64,000 nucleotides of DNA, taken from contig NC_063157.1 in assembly GCF_020921035.1 (NCBI RefSeq), positions 8,406,001 through 8,470,000 of the forward strand, in the 5' to 3' direction. How positions within the stretch are numbered: the first letter of the stretch is position 1; every line of letters starts with the position of its first letter. The position numbers and the translations under genes were made by a program. Below are positions 1-11,773 of the stretch, one piece after another. The notes beneath the pieces are model-generated. The model was not told the origin of the DNA, searched no databases, and saw nothing but the letters and a program-made list of their open reading frames with translations. Source of the DNA: Rhodamnia argentea. Taxonomy: Eukaryota > Streptophyta > Magnoliopsida > Myrtales > Myrtaceae.

Positions 1-3000
1 TCGCATTGGCATCTTTGCTGAAATGATCACGTACAGGCTGCATAAGTAAAAATGAATTAGGAATTCCATCAAGGAGCTATAGATAGACATGTGTCCCCCC
101 AAAGTTTGCAAGGGCTTCAGTTGCTGTAATTGCAAATAATAGTGTACTCCTAACGCTCGTGTGTGGAAATTCTCATGCTCTCTTCCATACTAGCAGAATA
201 TCATGTAGCTTGGCTCTTCATACGTGATGAGACCAAATGGTCATTCAGGATTCTCAACCGTTTGTGCCTGCATAAAAAGATGCTCGTGAGGATTGAAGGG
301 AGCTTACCTGAAGTATCTTATTCAAAGACTTTGAAAGGGCCGGTTTCAGATCACCAGGATGCAAATCTCCACGTTCATAGTCAACAACAAGTTCATCAAA
401 GCTTTTAAAGGTCCTACGTGGCAAGAAAGCAAGAAAGAGCAACAACGTAATCAAAATACACTAATATTCAATTAGCATGATAAAGTTGTAGGTGAAAAAG
501 CAACTCGACATCATAGACAGCTCACTTGTCACTGCCGTTATCTGCAGATCGCTCCACTTTGAACTCATTAAACCACGGCAATACGATGTATTTTATGTAC
601 TCCAAACATGGGTTTCCTTCAACAATCATAGGTGGACAGTATGCTTTTTTTATCTTCACATTCACCTCGGCCTACATATGGCATAAAAAAATTATTCTTC
701 AGAAGATAAAATAAAAAGGCGGTTCCTCACTACTGCACAAGGATATGCAGCTCTGTCACAAAATTTTACCTCGTCATCTTCCATAAAGATGGATGAGGAC
801 GGATCGCTTTTTGACATTTTTTCTTGGCCTTGCTGCAGACCAGGGAGCATATCTGCATACCAAAACAATCAAGACCAAATAACCATTCCAACCTTAGAAA
901 GACAACTGAATTTATGAGAAGAAAGAGAGTCAAACCATACGATGAGACAAAATGATAGGCTTGTTCTTTCTCTTTATAAGATCACAGTACTCTCTGGCAA
1001 GTACATTCACCTTTCGTTGATCCATTCCCAATTGACAAATGTCAGCCTGTTCAAGTAAAAGCATTTTGCAAAGACATTTTAGAAGCGACAAACAGATACA
1101 GCACAAACATTAAAATCACAAACAGCAAGGCTACCGGAATACTGTCCAGCTGTCCCAATCACGATTCATTCACTGCACTATCAAGTACAACTCAGCACAC
1201 ACATTTTGCAAACAGTCTTTTTTGGTACTAGAGATCACAAATAGCACTTATAATTTGCATGTATTTGTGGGAAAGAATTGAACCAAAGGTCGAACAACCC
1301 ATATTATCCAACAAAAAGATGTATGAACTCATGCATGCAGCTCACAATTTCCTGCATGTATTCATCGTGCTTGCAGTTTTTACAAGTCGTTGTTCAACTA
1401 TAGAATAAACTGCTAAGCACATTATCAAGAAGGAAGATAAAAAACCAAGCAAACATTGTCTCTCTAGGAAGTCATAGACCAAAAAACATAAGAATTGACA
1501 GAAAATGAGTATTGCAATAAAGTCTGATGACAAAACACTATAAGCACCTTCAAGAAAAATATGTCGGCACATTGCATGCATGGGTAGAAAATTTGGGCTG
1601 CACTCAGCTCGTCCTGTTCGCTACGACCCATTATCTGTGAGCACCTGAAAACAACAAAACCGATGAGTAGTGATCTATTATATCAGTCGGGATCAACAAA
1701 ACAATTGCGGGCCTTAGTTATATACCTCATTATTCTAGGGAGCTTGTTTCGGCGAGCAATGTCCATAACCAGTGGCCAGTATTCGTGTGACCGGGAGTTA
1801 ATTTCTTCTGACGACCACAGAAATTCCACTTTATTATCTGAGAGATCCATGCCGACAGCTTTCCATATTTCGATCATATAGTGTCCAACTGTTTGGATTT
1901 TTTTTAAATCTCCACCCATTTTGTTGTTCAACTGAGCAAACCAATCAGCAATCCATATCTTAACTTTGCATCCAGCAGAAGTCATTTTGTTCACACTTAT
2001 CGTCTTCATGACTCCCTGTGCTCTAAAGGAAAATGCGAATATGAACTTCCAAACTAATAAAAATCCAGCCCCAACAAAATTTTACATTAATCTCCAGCTT
2101 AAAATTGAAAAGCAAGCGTCCTTTAAAATTGCAAGCAAAACAGCAGAAACAAGCCACTAAGTAGCAAAATGTCTCCACAACAAAAATCAATCCTCTGAAT
2201 GAGTTAGCATATAAGTCCTTCACACCAAGATATCTTTTCTCTTTGACAAAAAAGGGCAACGATTAGTAACGCACAAGCTACAATAAAAGACAGATGGTTT
2301 TGACGCACAATATAGGCAACAGTAGGCAAAAAAATAAATTACGTACTATAGAATGGCAATATGCAAGCTTATTGCATATAACCAGACATCAGTCTACATT
2401 TAATCAGCCTCATGTGCATTTTCTGTCTGCTACTTGCTCAATTACGAAACCAAGCATCTTTCAAGTTCATGGTGCAGAAAAAGGATTGCAATCTGTCATT
2501 ACTTCGAGACTAACTTTATAAAATGATGATGGGTATTTGGACATTTCCAAATGATACTGCATGGACAATAAACTAAAACAGGACCGTTCTATCTCAAACC
2601 TTCATATTCGACTGGCCAAAAAGCTTGGAGACAAAAATTAGGCCACTTTACCCTTGACGCAAGTTACAAATTATGTCAAGTGCAAATATTTTCCGAAGTA
2701 AGAGGTAGGCACCCGGTGAGAGACAAGAGTACTTGATGCTACATCTACGAACCAATCTAGCCAAAGCATTATAAGTTGCAATGATAGATATGAATTTATG
2801 TGAAACTATATAGAGTATTCTATTAAACTATAATGGGCCAAATACAATAAATCAACCCAACAAAAAATCAGACTATCTCAAGGGAAAGAGGGGATCAGGG
2901 GAAAACAAGACCTGAGCAATGTGCATTCGGCCAGATGGTTCGAATCCATCATAGCAAATGGGTAGGGGTTTCTTGGTTAGAAGATTCATCAGCTCATCTT

Positions 3001-3058
3001 CCTGAATGCACTCTTCCCCAATGCTCCTCACAATTCGAAACCTCTCCTCCGGACTCAT
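1..3058 (-). CDS. Cytosolic tyrosine--tRNA ligase (class I), 3' end cut by window
   Basis: Charges tRNA-Tyr with tyrosine in the cytosol. Eight exons can be joined in frame on the minus strand: 3058-2912, 2015-1726, 1644-1548, 1046-941, 852-770, 671-526, 413-308 and 37-1 (partial). All introns are GT-AG. The protein starts MSPEERFRIVRSIGEECIQE. It carries the HIGH-type signature PSGRMHIAQ at about residues 41-49 and KMSKSDP at about 225-231, and matches the plant cytosolic TyrRS family throughout (for example KIWIADWFAQLNNK, GMDQRKVN, MLPGLQQGQ). The chosen ATG lies two bases after an acceptor (poly-T then TGTCAG), so an upstream exon must exist. That exon is probably 5' UTR, but a short N-terminal extension seen in some plant homologues cannot be excluded. 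No lesion was found. The last exon, starting PVRDHF, runs off the window edge. Confidence 0.95.
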
Positions 3059-3603
3059 CCTGACAAAAAAAAAAAAAAAACCCATCAAGGAAATTCAACA
3101 CACTCGCAGACCAATATATGATCCTTTCATGCAATTTCCAGATCGTGACCAAGTGGAATTCGAAGAGCTTACTGGGTGACTGTTGGGCAACTCGAGGAGG
3201 AGCCCCCTTCTGCCTGACAATCCATGGAGAGAGACTCCAGTTCATTGGAAGGGGGGTTCTGATCAGCTTGATTTTCCATTTAAATGAAGTTTTCGCGAAA
3301 GCCCAGTTCAATAAAATACTCCTCCCACACCCCAGAGATCTGCATAAGCCCAATGGAGATGCGCTAACCTCAAGAACCTCCAATCACTCGAACAATTCAT
3401 GATAATTGAAACACGCTAAAAGAACCATCTAATCCTACGCTTCAGTTGTCCAGAAGTTGAAGGTATTTAAAGCAACGAAACATGAACAGCAATCCTTGGC
3501 AGAGACATGATGGGGGGAAAAATACCTTCGCGCGATACAGAGATGAGGGCGATGAAGGTAGAGAGAACCAAGAAACGCGCCGGCAATGTACTGAGAAAAC
3601 CCA

Positions 3604-3612
3604 AAACCCTAG
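3604..3612 (+). promoter_or_regulatory. Telo-box-like motif upstream of TyrRS
   Basis: AAACCCTAG lies about 550 bp upstream of the TyrRS start codon, near where the first (UTR) exon should begin. AAACCCTA telo-boxes are enriched close to the start sites of plant translation-machinery genes and work in either orientation. The link to this gene is inference from position; a short motif can also occur by chance. Confidence 0.3.
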
Positions 3613-3699
3613 CTTTATGGAGCCAGGCGGCTTAAATGGTGTGGATCTGCTGCTGATCAGAACGTTGCGTGGGCTAATCAACGAAGGGTGATGGCTGGA

Positions 3700-4214
3700 A
3701 TATTGTGCACTGTGAGCGTAAACCAAAAATGAAAAATTGCAAAGCAATCTGTTACTGTCAGTAAAATTTCGACCAGAAAAAAAAAATTCTGTTAGTAAAA
3801 TACTACTGTTCTTCCAAGAAATTACCTTTGTAAGGCAATCTGTTAATAAAATACCACTGTTCTTCCAAAAAGTTACCTCGCTCCATCTCCCTCATGTCTG
3901 ATAAGCTTGTAGAAAGCTACTCGTCTTTGTCAAATAAAAAGAATTTACACACGTATAAAACATGTTATATGGTGCGCGGATAAAAACATTTAATTTCTTT
4001 TACTCGTTTCATAACTTTTCACCAACTCATTAATATTTTCACTTGGGGCATGATTATAGTTAACCGATTGTTCAGTGGTAAACTAGCACGGTAACTTATC
4101 ACCATAATCCTCCATTTAGATCTCAATTCCCCTACCTTCAAAATCAAACTCAACAACTATTGTTCTTGAGCCGGGAACATACGAGAATTTTTTACCATTT
4201 GGATTACATATCGA
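3700..4214. other. AT-rich spacer, no gene seen
   Basis: This is the promoter side of the TyrRS gene followed by AT-rich sequence. A short near-duplication is visible: the segment ending ACTGTTCTTCCAA occurs at about 3795-3830 and again at about 3840-3875. No convincing coding frame or RNA gene was found. Confidence 0.5.
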
Positions 4215-5500
4215 TTATATAAAATTGTCCCATTATAATGTAGTTGTTCCAATTTAATGATTATTTTTTTTATTATTAACTTGCTTTTAAAGAAAACTAC
4301 GTCATACATTCTTCTTATCTCGTGCTTTACAATATCGACGTGTGTAATATTGATAGAGCTTTAGCACCGTACAAGTACTAATTACTAATGGCAATTCTAG
4401 CATGTCGGATTCATTAACGTGTAAGTAAATTCGGGGTTTAATTCACGGTCTTATGTAAGAGCTTAACACTACTGAGTGTATAAGAAAGTTATTAATCATG
4501 TATGGTAGTGCCGTTAATACGATGAATACTTTCTTATCAAATATTTGCTAATCACATAAATAAATCATCAATCAAATTTTTTTACCTATAGTTAAAAGGC
4601 GATAACCATTTGGAAAATCGATTAGTTACTAACTTTTCATAGGAAAAATTGTGTGATTTTTATTAAACATTGGATCGCGTGAGTATAAAAAGCAAAAACA
4701 AATAGAAAGTATGGTTAGTATCATGAAAAACCTTAAATTGTAAACTTATGATAAATTCATCTTTAATTAATTTTTTTATCATAAAAAACTCCAAATTAGT
4801 ATACCTATGAAAGACTTTAAAAATGAACTTTTATATTATGCAAAAGTAAGTACGTAATTATATAAATTTATGTATTTGCTGTGATTACCACATTGAAAAT
4901 AGTGTGTAGTAGCTAGTTATGTCTTTTATGTAATGATCAATGTCTGGCAAAAATTTCATCGTATCTAAACTTAGTAAATTCGTAATGTTCATATTTGTTT
5001 TTCCTGCGAAAAATTTAGTAACTAATGGATTTTCGAAATGGTTATGGACTTTTAAATGGGTAAAAATTTTGATTTAATCGATAATTTATTTTTGTGATTA
5101 GCAAATATTTAATAAGAAAGTATTCGTTGTATTTACAGTAATACCATACGTAATTTTTAGCTTTCTTATAAAATTAATTGTGTTATGCTTTTACATAAGG
5201 CAGTGAATTGAACCCCGGATTTACTTACACGTTAATGCATCTGACATGCTAGAATTGCCATTAGTAATTAGTACTTTTTATTTTTATTTGGTTGGAGTAT
5301 TTAGTACTTGTAGTTTATGGGGTCAAAACTCTATCACTAGTATACTCGTCGGATATTGTACAATACAAGACAAAAAAGAATATATGATATATTTTTCTTC
5401 TAAAGCAAGTGAAATAGTTAGCTGTTATTGTTGTAATGGTACATTAAATTGGAAGAATTATACTAGGATAAACAAAAATTACTCATTAAGTTGGAAAAAA
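4215..5500. repeat. Long inverted-repeat (foldback) element, about 1.28 kb
   Basis: Two arms of more than 500 bp are imperfect reverse complements. The left arm runs from about 4220 to 4740 and the right arm from about 4980 to 5490. Matching landmarks include AGTACTAATTACTAATGGCA (from 4374) against its complement ending at 5275, TTCCAATTTAATG (about 4248) against its complement near 5450, and the CATTAACGTGTAAGTAAAT block against its complement near 5225-5240. The middle, about 4740-4980, is AT-rich. There is no transposase frame. It resembles a non-autonomous foldback or MITE-type element. The right arm has small insertions relative to the left. The exact ends and target-site duplication were not resolved. 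Confidence 0.75.
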
Positions 5501-5730
5501 GTTTGTATAAGTTAAATGATTGACGTGCGAAAAAAATTCAATTGCAACACTCAATTCAAAACCCATCGCTCATCCAACCATGAATGATACATATTGAAAC
5601 TATTCATATTGAAAACGTGACTTTAAATAAGTCAATTGGTTTTAAAAAGTCAATTGATTAGTGTTCGTGCTATTGTTGATGCCTTATATTGAAATAACGA
5701 GTTTATGCCTCGCCTGGAAGACTCGAATAA

Positions 5731-6124
5731 AGGATAAGTACAGCACAAGTGTCATAACTTTCTACGCGCCCACTTGTGAGCCATAACTTTTTTTTCAACC
5801 ACTTAAGTGCAATTACTTCTAAAAAATATTCACTTGAGTATCATAACTTTAAATCGATCACTCAAGTGTCAATTTGTGTTTTAAAACGTTCATCCAAGTG
5901 TCGTAAATCCGACGTGGCATAGTACTTGTGGTGAACGTTTTTAAAAAGTTATGGTATTGAAATGATCAATTCAAAAATTATATGAAATTCAAGTGATCGA
6001 AAAAAAAGTTATGTCTTTAAGTGAGCGTCATACATAAGTTATGATACTCAAATGATTGAAAGAACAGTAATGACACTCATGAGCGTCATACGAAAGTTGT
6101 GACATCTGTGATGCCCTTATCCCC
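5731..6124. repeat. Short foldback (MITE-like) element
   Basis: The left end, GGATAAGTACAGCACAAGTG, mirrors the right end, which reads ACATCTGTGATGCCCTTATCC on the plus strand. The inverted similarity continues inward through repeated CATAACTTT and ACTTAAGTG-type motifs to a centre near 5920 (CGACGTGGCA). It is about 394 bp long with no coding capacity. The motif 'cataactttt...cacttgagtg' recurs several times within each arm, so the arms are themselves internally repetitive. Confidence 0.65.
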
Positions 6125-6800
6125 TTAAAATGAGCTCATTAATGGCTTTTTTATTTTTTATTTCCAAAGACTCTGAAAATCAACGAGAGGCCACTAAGGA
6201 GACAATTTTTGGATTTTGAGAAACTTTGTCTTTTCTCATCCACTTCTTCAAAAGGTATTCGATCTCGTCCTTAAGTGTTTGGTCGCTTGGATTCCTATGT
6301 TTTATCTTCGATTGAATTAGGAAAAAGGACAAAGGTACAGGTAAAATGGTTTCCCTACTCTTTGACTAAAATCCCTTCCTTTGATGGATAAAAATGAGAA
6401 AAAGGGATGATACCCGTTGATACCCTATTCAAAGGACTAGAGGTGTGTTTGGCAACAATTCTGATCAGTTTAGAATGGACTTTTTCCGATTCTGTTCGTT
6501 GGACGAGTTTTAGAGAATCAAAACGCGTTTGGTAAGTGCGCAAAATTTTTATTTCCTGAACAAAAATACATTGGGTAACTGCACAAAGTTTCTATCCCTG
6601 GCATCATTTCCTCTTACCCAATTTTTTTTCTGTTCCCTGGTCCAGTACGTCTTTCTGTTCAGTAAGAGCGTGATGAATGTCTCTGATGATCTCCTTGGCC
6701 TCCGACACTAACTAGACTATATACTGCAAAAACAGCGCAGAATTCGGTTTAATGAGAGCAGTAAAACAAAAGTTCAAAGGCACAATGGACTTTTAAGTTC
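6125..6800. other. Gene-free spacer with transposon-like fragment
   Basis: A stretch at about 6435-6600 (GTGTTTGGCAACAATTCTGA, then GTTTGGTAAGTGCG and GGGTAACTGCACAAA) resembles the 'gtgtttggtaac ... ttctg' repeat seen at 19.4 kb and 20.3-20.4 kb in this window. It is probably a fragment of a hAT-type MITE family. Nothing else recognisable was found. Confidence 0.35.
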
Positions 6801-6804
6801 ATAC

Positions 6805-9800
6805 TTCTTGAACGCCCTTCGTCTCCGATGATATTTTACAATTGATTTGATTGAGGTCAGAGGCGGCTTTCATCTGTACTTTATCGGCATAATCAGCCAG
6901 TGCGGACAGTCCTAAACTATGTGTCGTCGTCGTCTTTTCGACCTTCGAACACAGACTTTCTGTTGCCTGGCACGTTTGATAGAACTATTCATTAGAACTG
7001 GCATGAGACAAGCATGTAACTATTTAAAGTAAGCAGTAGTCTCACATCATTTTTACTTTGCAAGAAACAAGGAGACATGTTCTTCAATGCATCTTATTTC
7101 TTGCTGTTGTCGAGAAACTGAGCCCAGGATAGTCCTGTGCAAGTTTTTCAAATTTTGATCAAGTTGAGAGCCAAACATTATGGTTCTCTTCTTCCATCCT
7201 GCTTTTGGAGTCTGCATAGTGGATGATAATATTAGATACTCAAGAGTAATCTTTGTCTCTGTTTTCTCGATGAAATAAACATTCTTCGGACAGAGTCGCC
7301 TCAAACTCAAAAATATAGAGCCACCTCTCCTCACTGTTTCAGCTAATAATGTAGCGTATGCGACTTTACAACCACAAAAAGAAACAGTACCGAATTTCCT
7401 GAACAACAAACTTAAATCCTGAGACGCATCTTGCAAATCTGATCTTAACTCCTTTGCACGATCAATCATGGAGCTTTCTGGATGCACATCAGAAAGATTG
7501 TAAGTCTGTATGAGTAGAACAAATAGACAAATTTGGGATAACTAGCTTAAGTCAACTTCCCATGACAGAATTACCTGATTCTAGCGGCTTTGAGATTACA
7601 AATTCCTTATTCTTCAACATGGAGAAGGCCAACCGGTGTTGCTCTTGAAGATCAAGCAATGCCTTATTACCGGTCTCCAGGTCAATCTGTAGACATCGAT
7701 CATTTATTAGTGCAAGATGCAATTGGCACCCTTATACAAATCATTAATGATGTGAAGTCCATAACCTGTACCTTGCAGTTTTTAAGACTACTTTCGAGGT
7801 CCAATTTCTGTTCCTGCTCTAGAAGGTAGAGCTTGCGAAATTTTTCACTTTGCTGGCCAAAGGGAAAACAATAATTAGTTGATCAAATATCGCATCAGTA
7901 AGAGAAAAGTGCCAAAAGCTAGGCAGCACCTTCTCAGAACTGATGAGATCATTTTCCAATTCCTCTAGCCTTTCATTCCTTGCCTGCAGATGAATGTAAT
8001 CCAATGATTTCCGAAGAGAAAACAATTTGATCTGGGAGTCATGGGTTTATATGTAAGATCAGAGCACTCCATGAAACTGTTTGGACGTGACCTTCTTCTC
8101 AGCCTCTTCTTGGGCAAATCTTTCACGGGAAATATGAACACCATTCTTTTCCCTTGCAGCTCGGATATCTGTATTGACATATATATGTTAAATACTATGT
8201 GATCTGTTCACATAACAGCCGAGACAGTGTGGGCTCATCGTTGTCAAACCTTCTCTCATCCTCTCAATTTCTGCATACAAATCCTTAAGCAACACAGCTT
8301 TTGACACTTTCTGGTTCGCCTGCAAAGCTACTCCATGTAAATGGAAAAGCACATAGGGAAACTCAAAGACACTAAAACAGCAGTTGATCAAACCTCTGGT
8401 TTATTTTCAATGTTTTTAGCCCTATAAGCATAATCTAGCGCGCTTAATGTTTCTTCCAAGCAGTGAGCAGAAGGAGAAATAGTAGCAATAATGCATGTTT
8501 TGGTCTTTCCTCCCAAAGAATCTCTTAGAATTCTTGTCAGCTTACTGTCCCTGCTCATAAAATTGTCAGGCAAGGAAAAACTATTACCAGAAATTATGAA
8601 GAGCTCAATGCCAAGCATACTTCAGTGGATATAGTCTGAGAAATAACCTGTAAGGTATATGAGGAGAATGCTCCCCAAGTGCATTTATCACACTGCCCAA
8701 GGTAAGTAAGCTCTCGTTTATTTCCCCAGCTTATTTTGCATGACCCTGGAATCTGTATGCACTCATTAACTGATATTGCAAATTTTCATGCGAAATTAGA
8801 GAAATATAGAGTCTTCTCCAACACCAACTGTGCAATTCCATATTTACTCACATCGCCTCAGACAGTTAGCAAGCATCTTAGTGCACAAGGTCTTGCATGT
8901 AATATATCCAAGAAAAACACATTCTGATCATAAAGCATATAAATGAACCAAATGTACATAAGATCACGTACTAGTAACTAAATTCATCTACACAGTTGAC
9001 ACATCAATTCTTCTCCAAAAATCTAAATGCTAAAGGTGAAAAGATAGGTAATATAAAAGTTTTAGGGATGTTATTTCTATCTGTCAGTATGAAGAAATTG
9101 ACTGCAGATAATTGCAGCTTCAAGTACGCTCTTAGGTCAGCAGACATCATTGTATAACTATTTGCCGGCGTACATATGTTAACAATTCCGGCTTGCCTCA
9201 TTACTAGGTTTTGCAAGGACTTAAGATTTTGTGAGCATAGTTTTTGGTTCTCGCTCAGCACACTTGTACGTGGGTTTGAGAGAGAGACAGGGACACGGAG
9301 AGACAGAAAGAGATTGCGAAAAATTGCTTTTGATACCAGAGATCAGAGATATCTTACCTCCCTTGCTCCTGATCGAGAAATGTTTTCTGATCCTGCCAAA
9401 TCTACAAAGTTAAGCTTGCCACATTTTATGATCTATTCCTCTCCAACAGTCGCATCCTTTATGTAGGTCGTGATGGAAAAGATGGAATGAGACCGACTGC
9501 AGCAAGGATCATGTCATTGAAAAGTGTAACCGCTAAATGCTTAAGGTTAGAATAGGACTAGCTTTGTAGTTTCCATTAAGTTAGGCGCCCTTAAAAGTTC
9601 GGCGAAGGAGAATAATTACCTGCTACGCTTGTTCAACAAGGTATCAGCCGTTCGCCTTTTCGAAGCTCCTTGTTCTAACAGAGTGTAGATTTCATTTGCG
9701 CTCTATACTGCTACTTCCTCGAGGCCCCTTATGACCACACAACCCTTTCCATCCTCCATCAGTGATATGGGCTTCTTTCTGTCTATCTTCCATATAGCAC

Positions 9801-10375
9801 GAGTAGTCCTTGGAGGCTAGTAAATCGGTTATCTCTTCACTGTAGAGTTCTAAGAAAATCACCTTCATACTATAGTCAGCATTTTGTGCTTCTAGCGTAT
9901 TGAAAATTTGACGAACTGCTCGTGGAATAATGCCGGCCTCAGCAGGCAGTTCACCAACCTATGCTTCATAAAAATGACATCAACCAATGTAAAATATTTA
10001 TGGAACTATGCAATTTGCTGTTTTACCTTTTTCCTCATCCCGCCCTCCATTGCGTAGGTTTTGCCAGTGCCCCTTTGCCCATAGGCGAAGACGGTGCAGT
10101 TAATGGGAGCAACGGCTTGATCATCTTTGCCGTGCTTTAGGCCCAAAAACCTTGCAAATTTGCCAGATAAAATCTACTTCAGCTAGTAATTAAGTGAGAA
10201 ATCTTTCTTCGCAGCTGAGGTCATGTCAGCATACCTTGTCGAAAGTGAAAATCCTATCTATTTGCTTGTTGGCTAAATTCTGCATGACAGTGACCTCTTT
10301 TCTATGTTCATTGCATGAGATGACCTTTTGCACATTCAACCTTTGCTCATCTTCGTTTGATGACCTGACAGATAA
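6805..10375 (-). pseudogene. Kinesin-5 (KIN-5) pseudogene, both ends missing
   Basis: Exon-like pieces in gene order on the minus strand match plant KIN-5 (BimC) motors. They are: 10375-10240 (KEVTVMQNLANKQIDRIFTF), 10175-10035 (P-loop region, AYGQRGTGKTYAMEGG), 9955-9650 (GELPAEAG, FLELYSEEITDLLA, LEEVAV), 9515-9355 (KLNFVDLAGSENISRSGARE), about 8725-8650 ([20 protein letters not shown]), about 8555-8400 ([20 protein letters not shown]), then neck and coiled-coil exons down to 6805. Lesions: TGA at 10121-10123 with loss of the segment before the P-loop, a frameshift near 9770, TAG at 9703-9705 and TAG at 9433-9435. The P-loop reads GQRGTGKT where KIN-5 has GQTGTGKT. The first exon (VQV..CRP) and the C-terminal third were not found. 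Kept exon-intron structure shows a segmental, not retro-, copy. Confidence 0.85.
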
Positions 10376-10379
10376 AATT

Positions 10380-11770
10380 AGAAAAACAAGCTCTGTACTT
10401 AGAATGTCCATCCGAAAAGAGGCATTAAGGAATTATGTAAATGGAAACAAATTTGAGAATTCAAATGGTACAATCCCAATTTGTTGTTTCTTAGCTTTTG
10501 GGTAGCTGCAGAGTTATCTTTCCAATTCATTCAAAACCAATTGTGGAGAACTCCTTCCACTTCAATAATCATATCTCTGTCCACGAATATTCTCATCAAT
10601 ACCGTTGAGTATCTACCTTACGTTACAGATGAGCAGAGTCCAGGGACATAGCACAATGCGCATGCAAATCCTATGAACCCACGACAACAAGGATTCACCA
10701 AACCAAATGGGTGAAAGGAGACGACTTTGAGTGAGCACAAAGTGTTAATGCCCACCTGCACCTCAGCAGAACCTGCACATTCACCAAACCGAATGGTATC
10801 GTGTGGGTCAATCGACTAGGCAAAGAACTTGTCTAAATCTCTCTTTTGTTTGCTTACTGCCAACTCCTTTGGTCCTGCAAACTCATTGGACTAACACCTT
10901 TTTGGTAAGAAATGATGGCAAAGCTCTAGAGTTACATTATTACTCTTCTAATAAAACTCACACCATTACTCTCATAATAAAATTTGATTTTATCTGATCT
11001 CCTATCAACAAAAAAAAGTAAACCTTTTGGTAGTGTATCTAATGCTAAAAGAATCATTTACATCACATGATTGAAGTATCCAATTTGCTAATCAACATCA
11101 CATGATTGAAGTATCCAATTTGCTAATCAATCTGCACACGAATTTCCTTCCCTTTCCCTGAAAGTATGTACGATTTCGACTTGGTAGAAGTACTCTTTAA
11201 CATTTTCCAATCTGAGAAAGCAAAATGTCACCAAAATTGACAGAGGGAGTTGATTTCCGAAGAATAGAAATGGCCGCTGGCGAGTCCCCTTCCTCAATAC
11301 TTTTAGCTCCTTCACGAATACCACCGTCCGGAGCAGATGCACTAAAGTTCTTTCGCCATAATCTCTCCCCTTCTCTCCCTCTTTCCCAGATATACTCCAT
11401 AATCGGGTTTAGCACAGAGCATTGAAATTTTTTCGCCAGAAAAAGTGGAAAAAGAAGGAAGAACGTAACCAAGTTTGGCATCTATATCTAGATGGGGAAG
11501 CCGGCAATGGTAATACCAGTCTCGATACACAGAACCCGCTACATCGAGGATCAGACTTTATCACTAAATTTATTGCACGAGATGACTTCATCATCAAACC
11601 AGTTGTAAACAAATTGGTCATAAAGACCATTCCACGGTTACATTAGACAACCAAACTTGAATAAGACATGGCTACAGTCATCCAGACGCCCCTAACACTC
11701 TAGTCTTTTCTATCACAACTGCATGTTACAAAAATTCTAGTTTGTTAAGTCCAGTACAGAAGTTCAATTC
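10380..11770. other. Spacer between KIN-5 pseudogene and dapF
   Basis: No gene was recognised. It contains the 35-bp tandem repeat listed separately. The dapF 3' UTR should lie in the part just below 11774. Confidence 0.5.
11061..11130. repeat. Two perfect tandem copies of a 35-bp unit
   Basis: The unit beginning CATCACATGATTGAAGTATC and ending TTGCTAATCAA occurs at 11061-11095 and again directly at 11096-11130. The copies look identical, which suggests a recent local duplication. Confidence 0.85.
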
Positions 11771-11773
11771 GTG

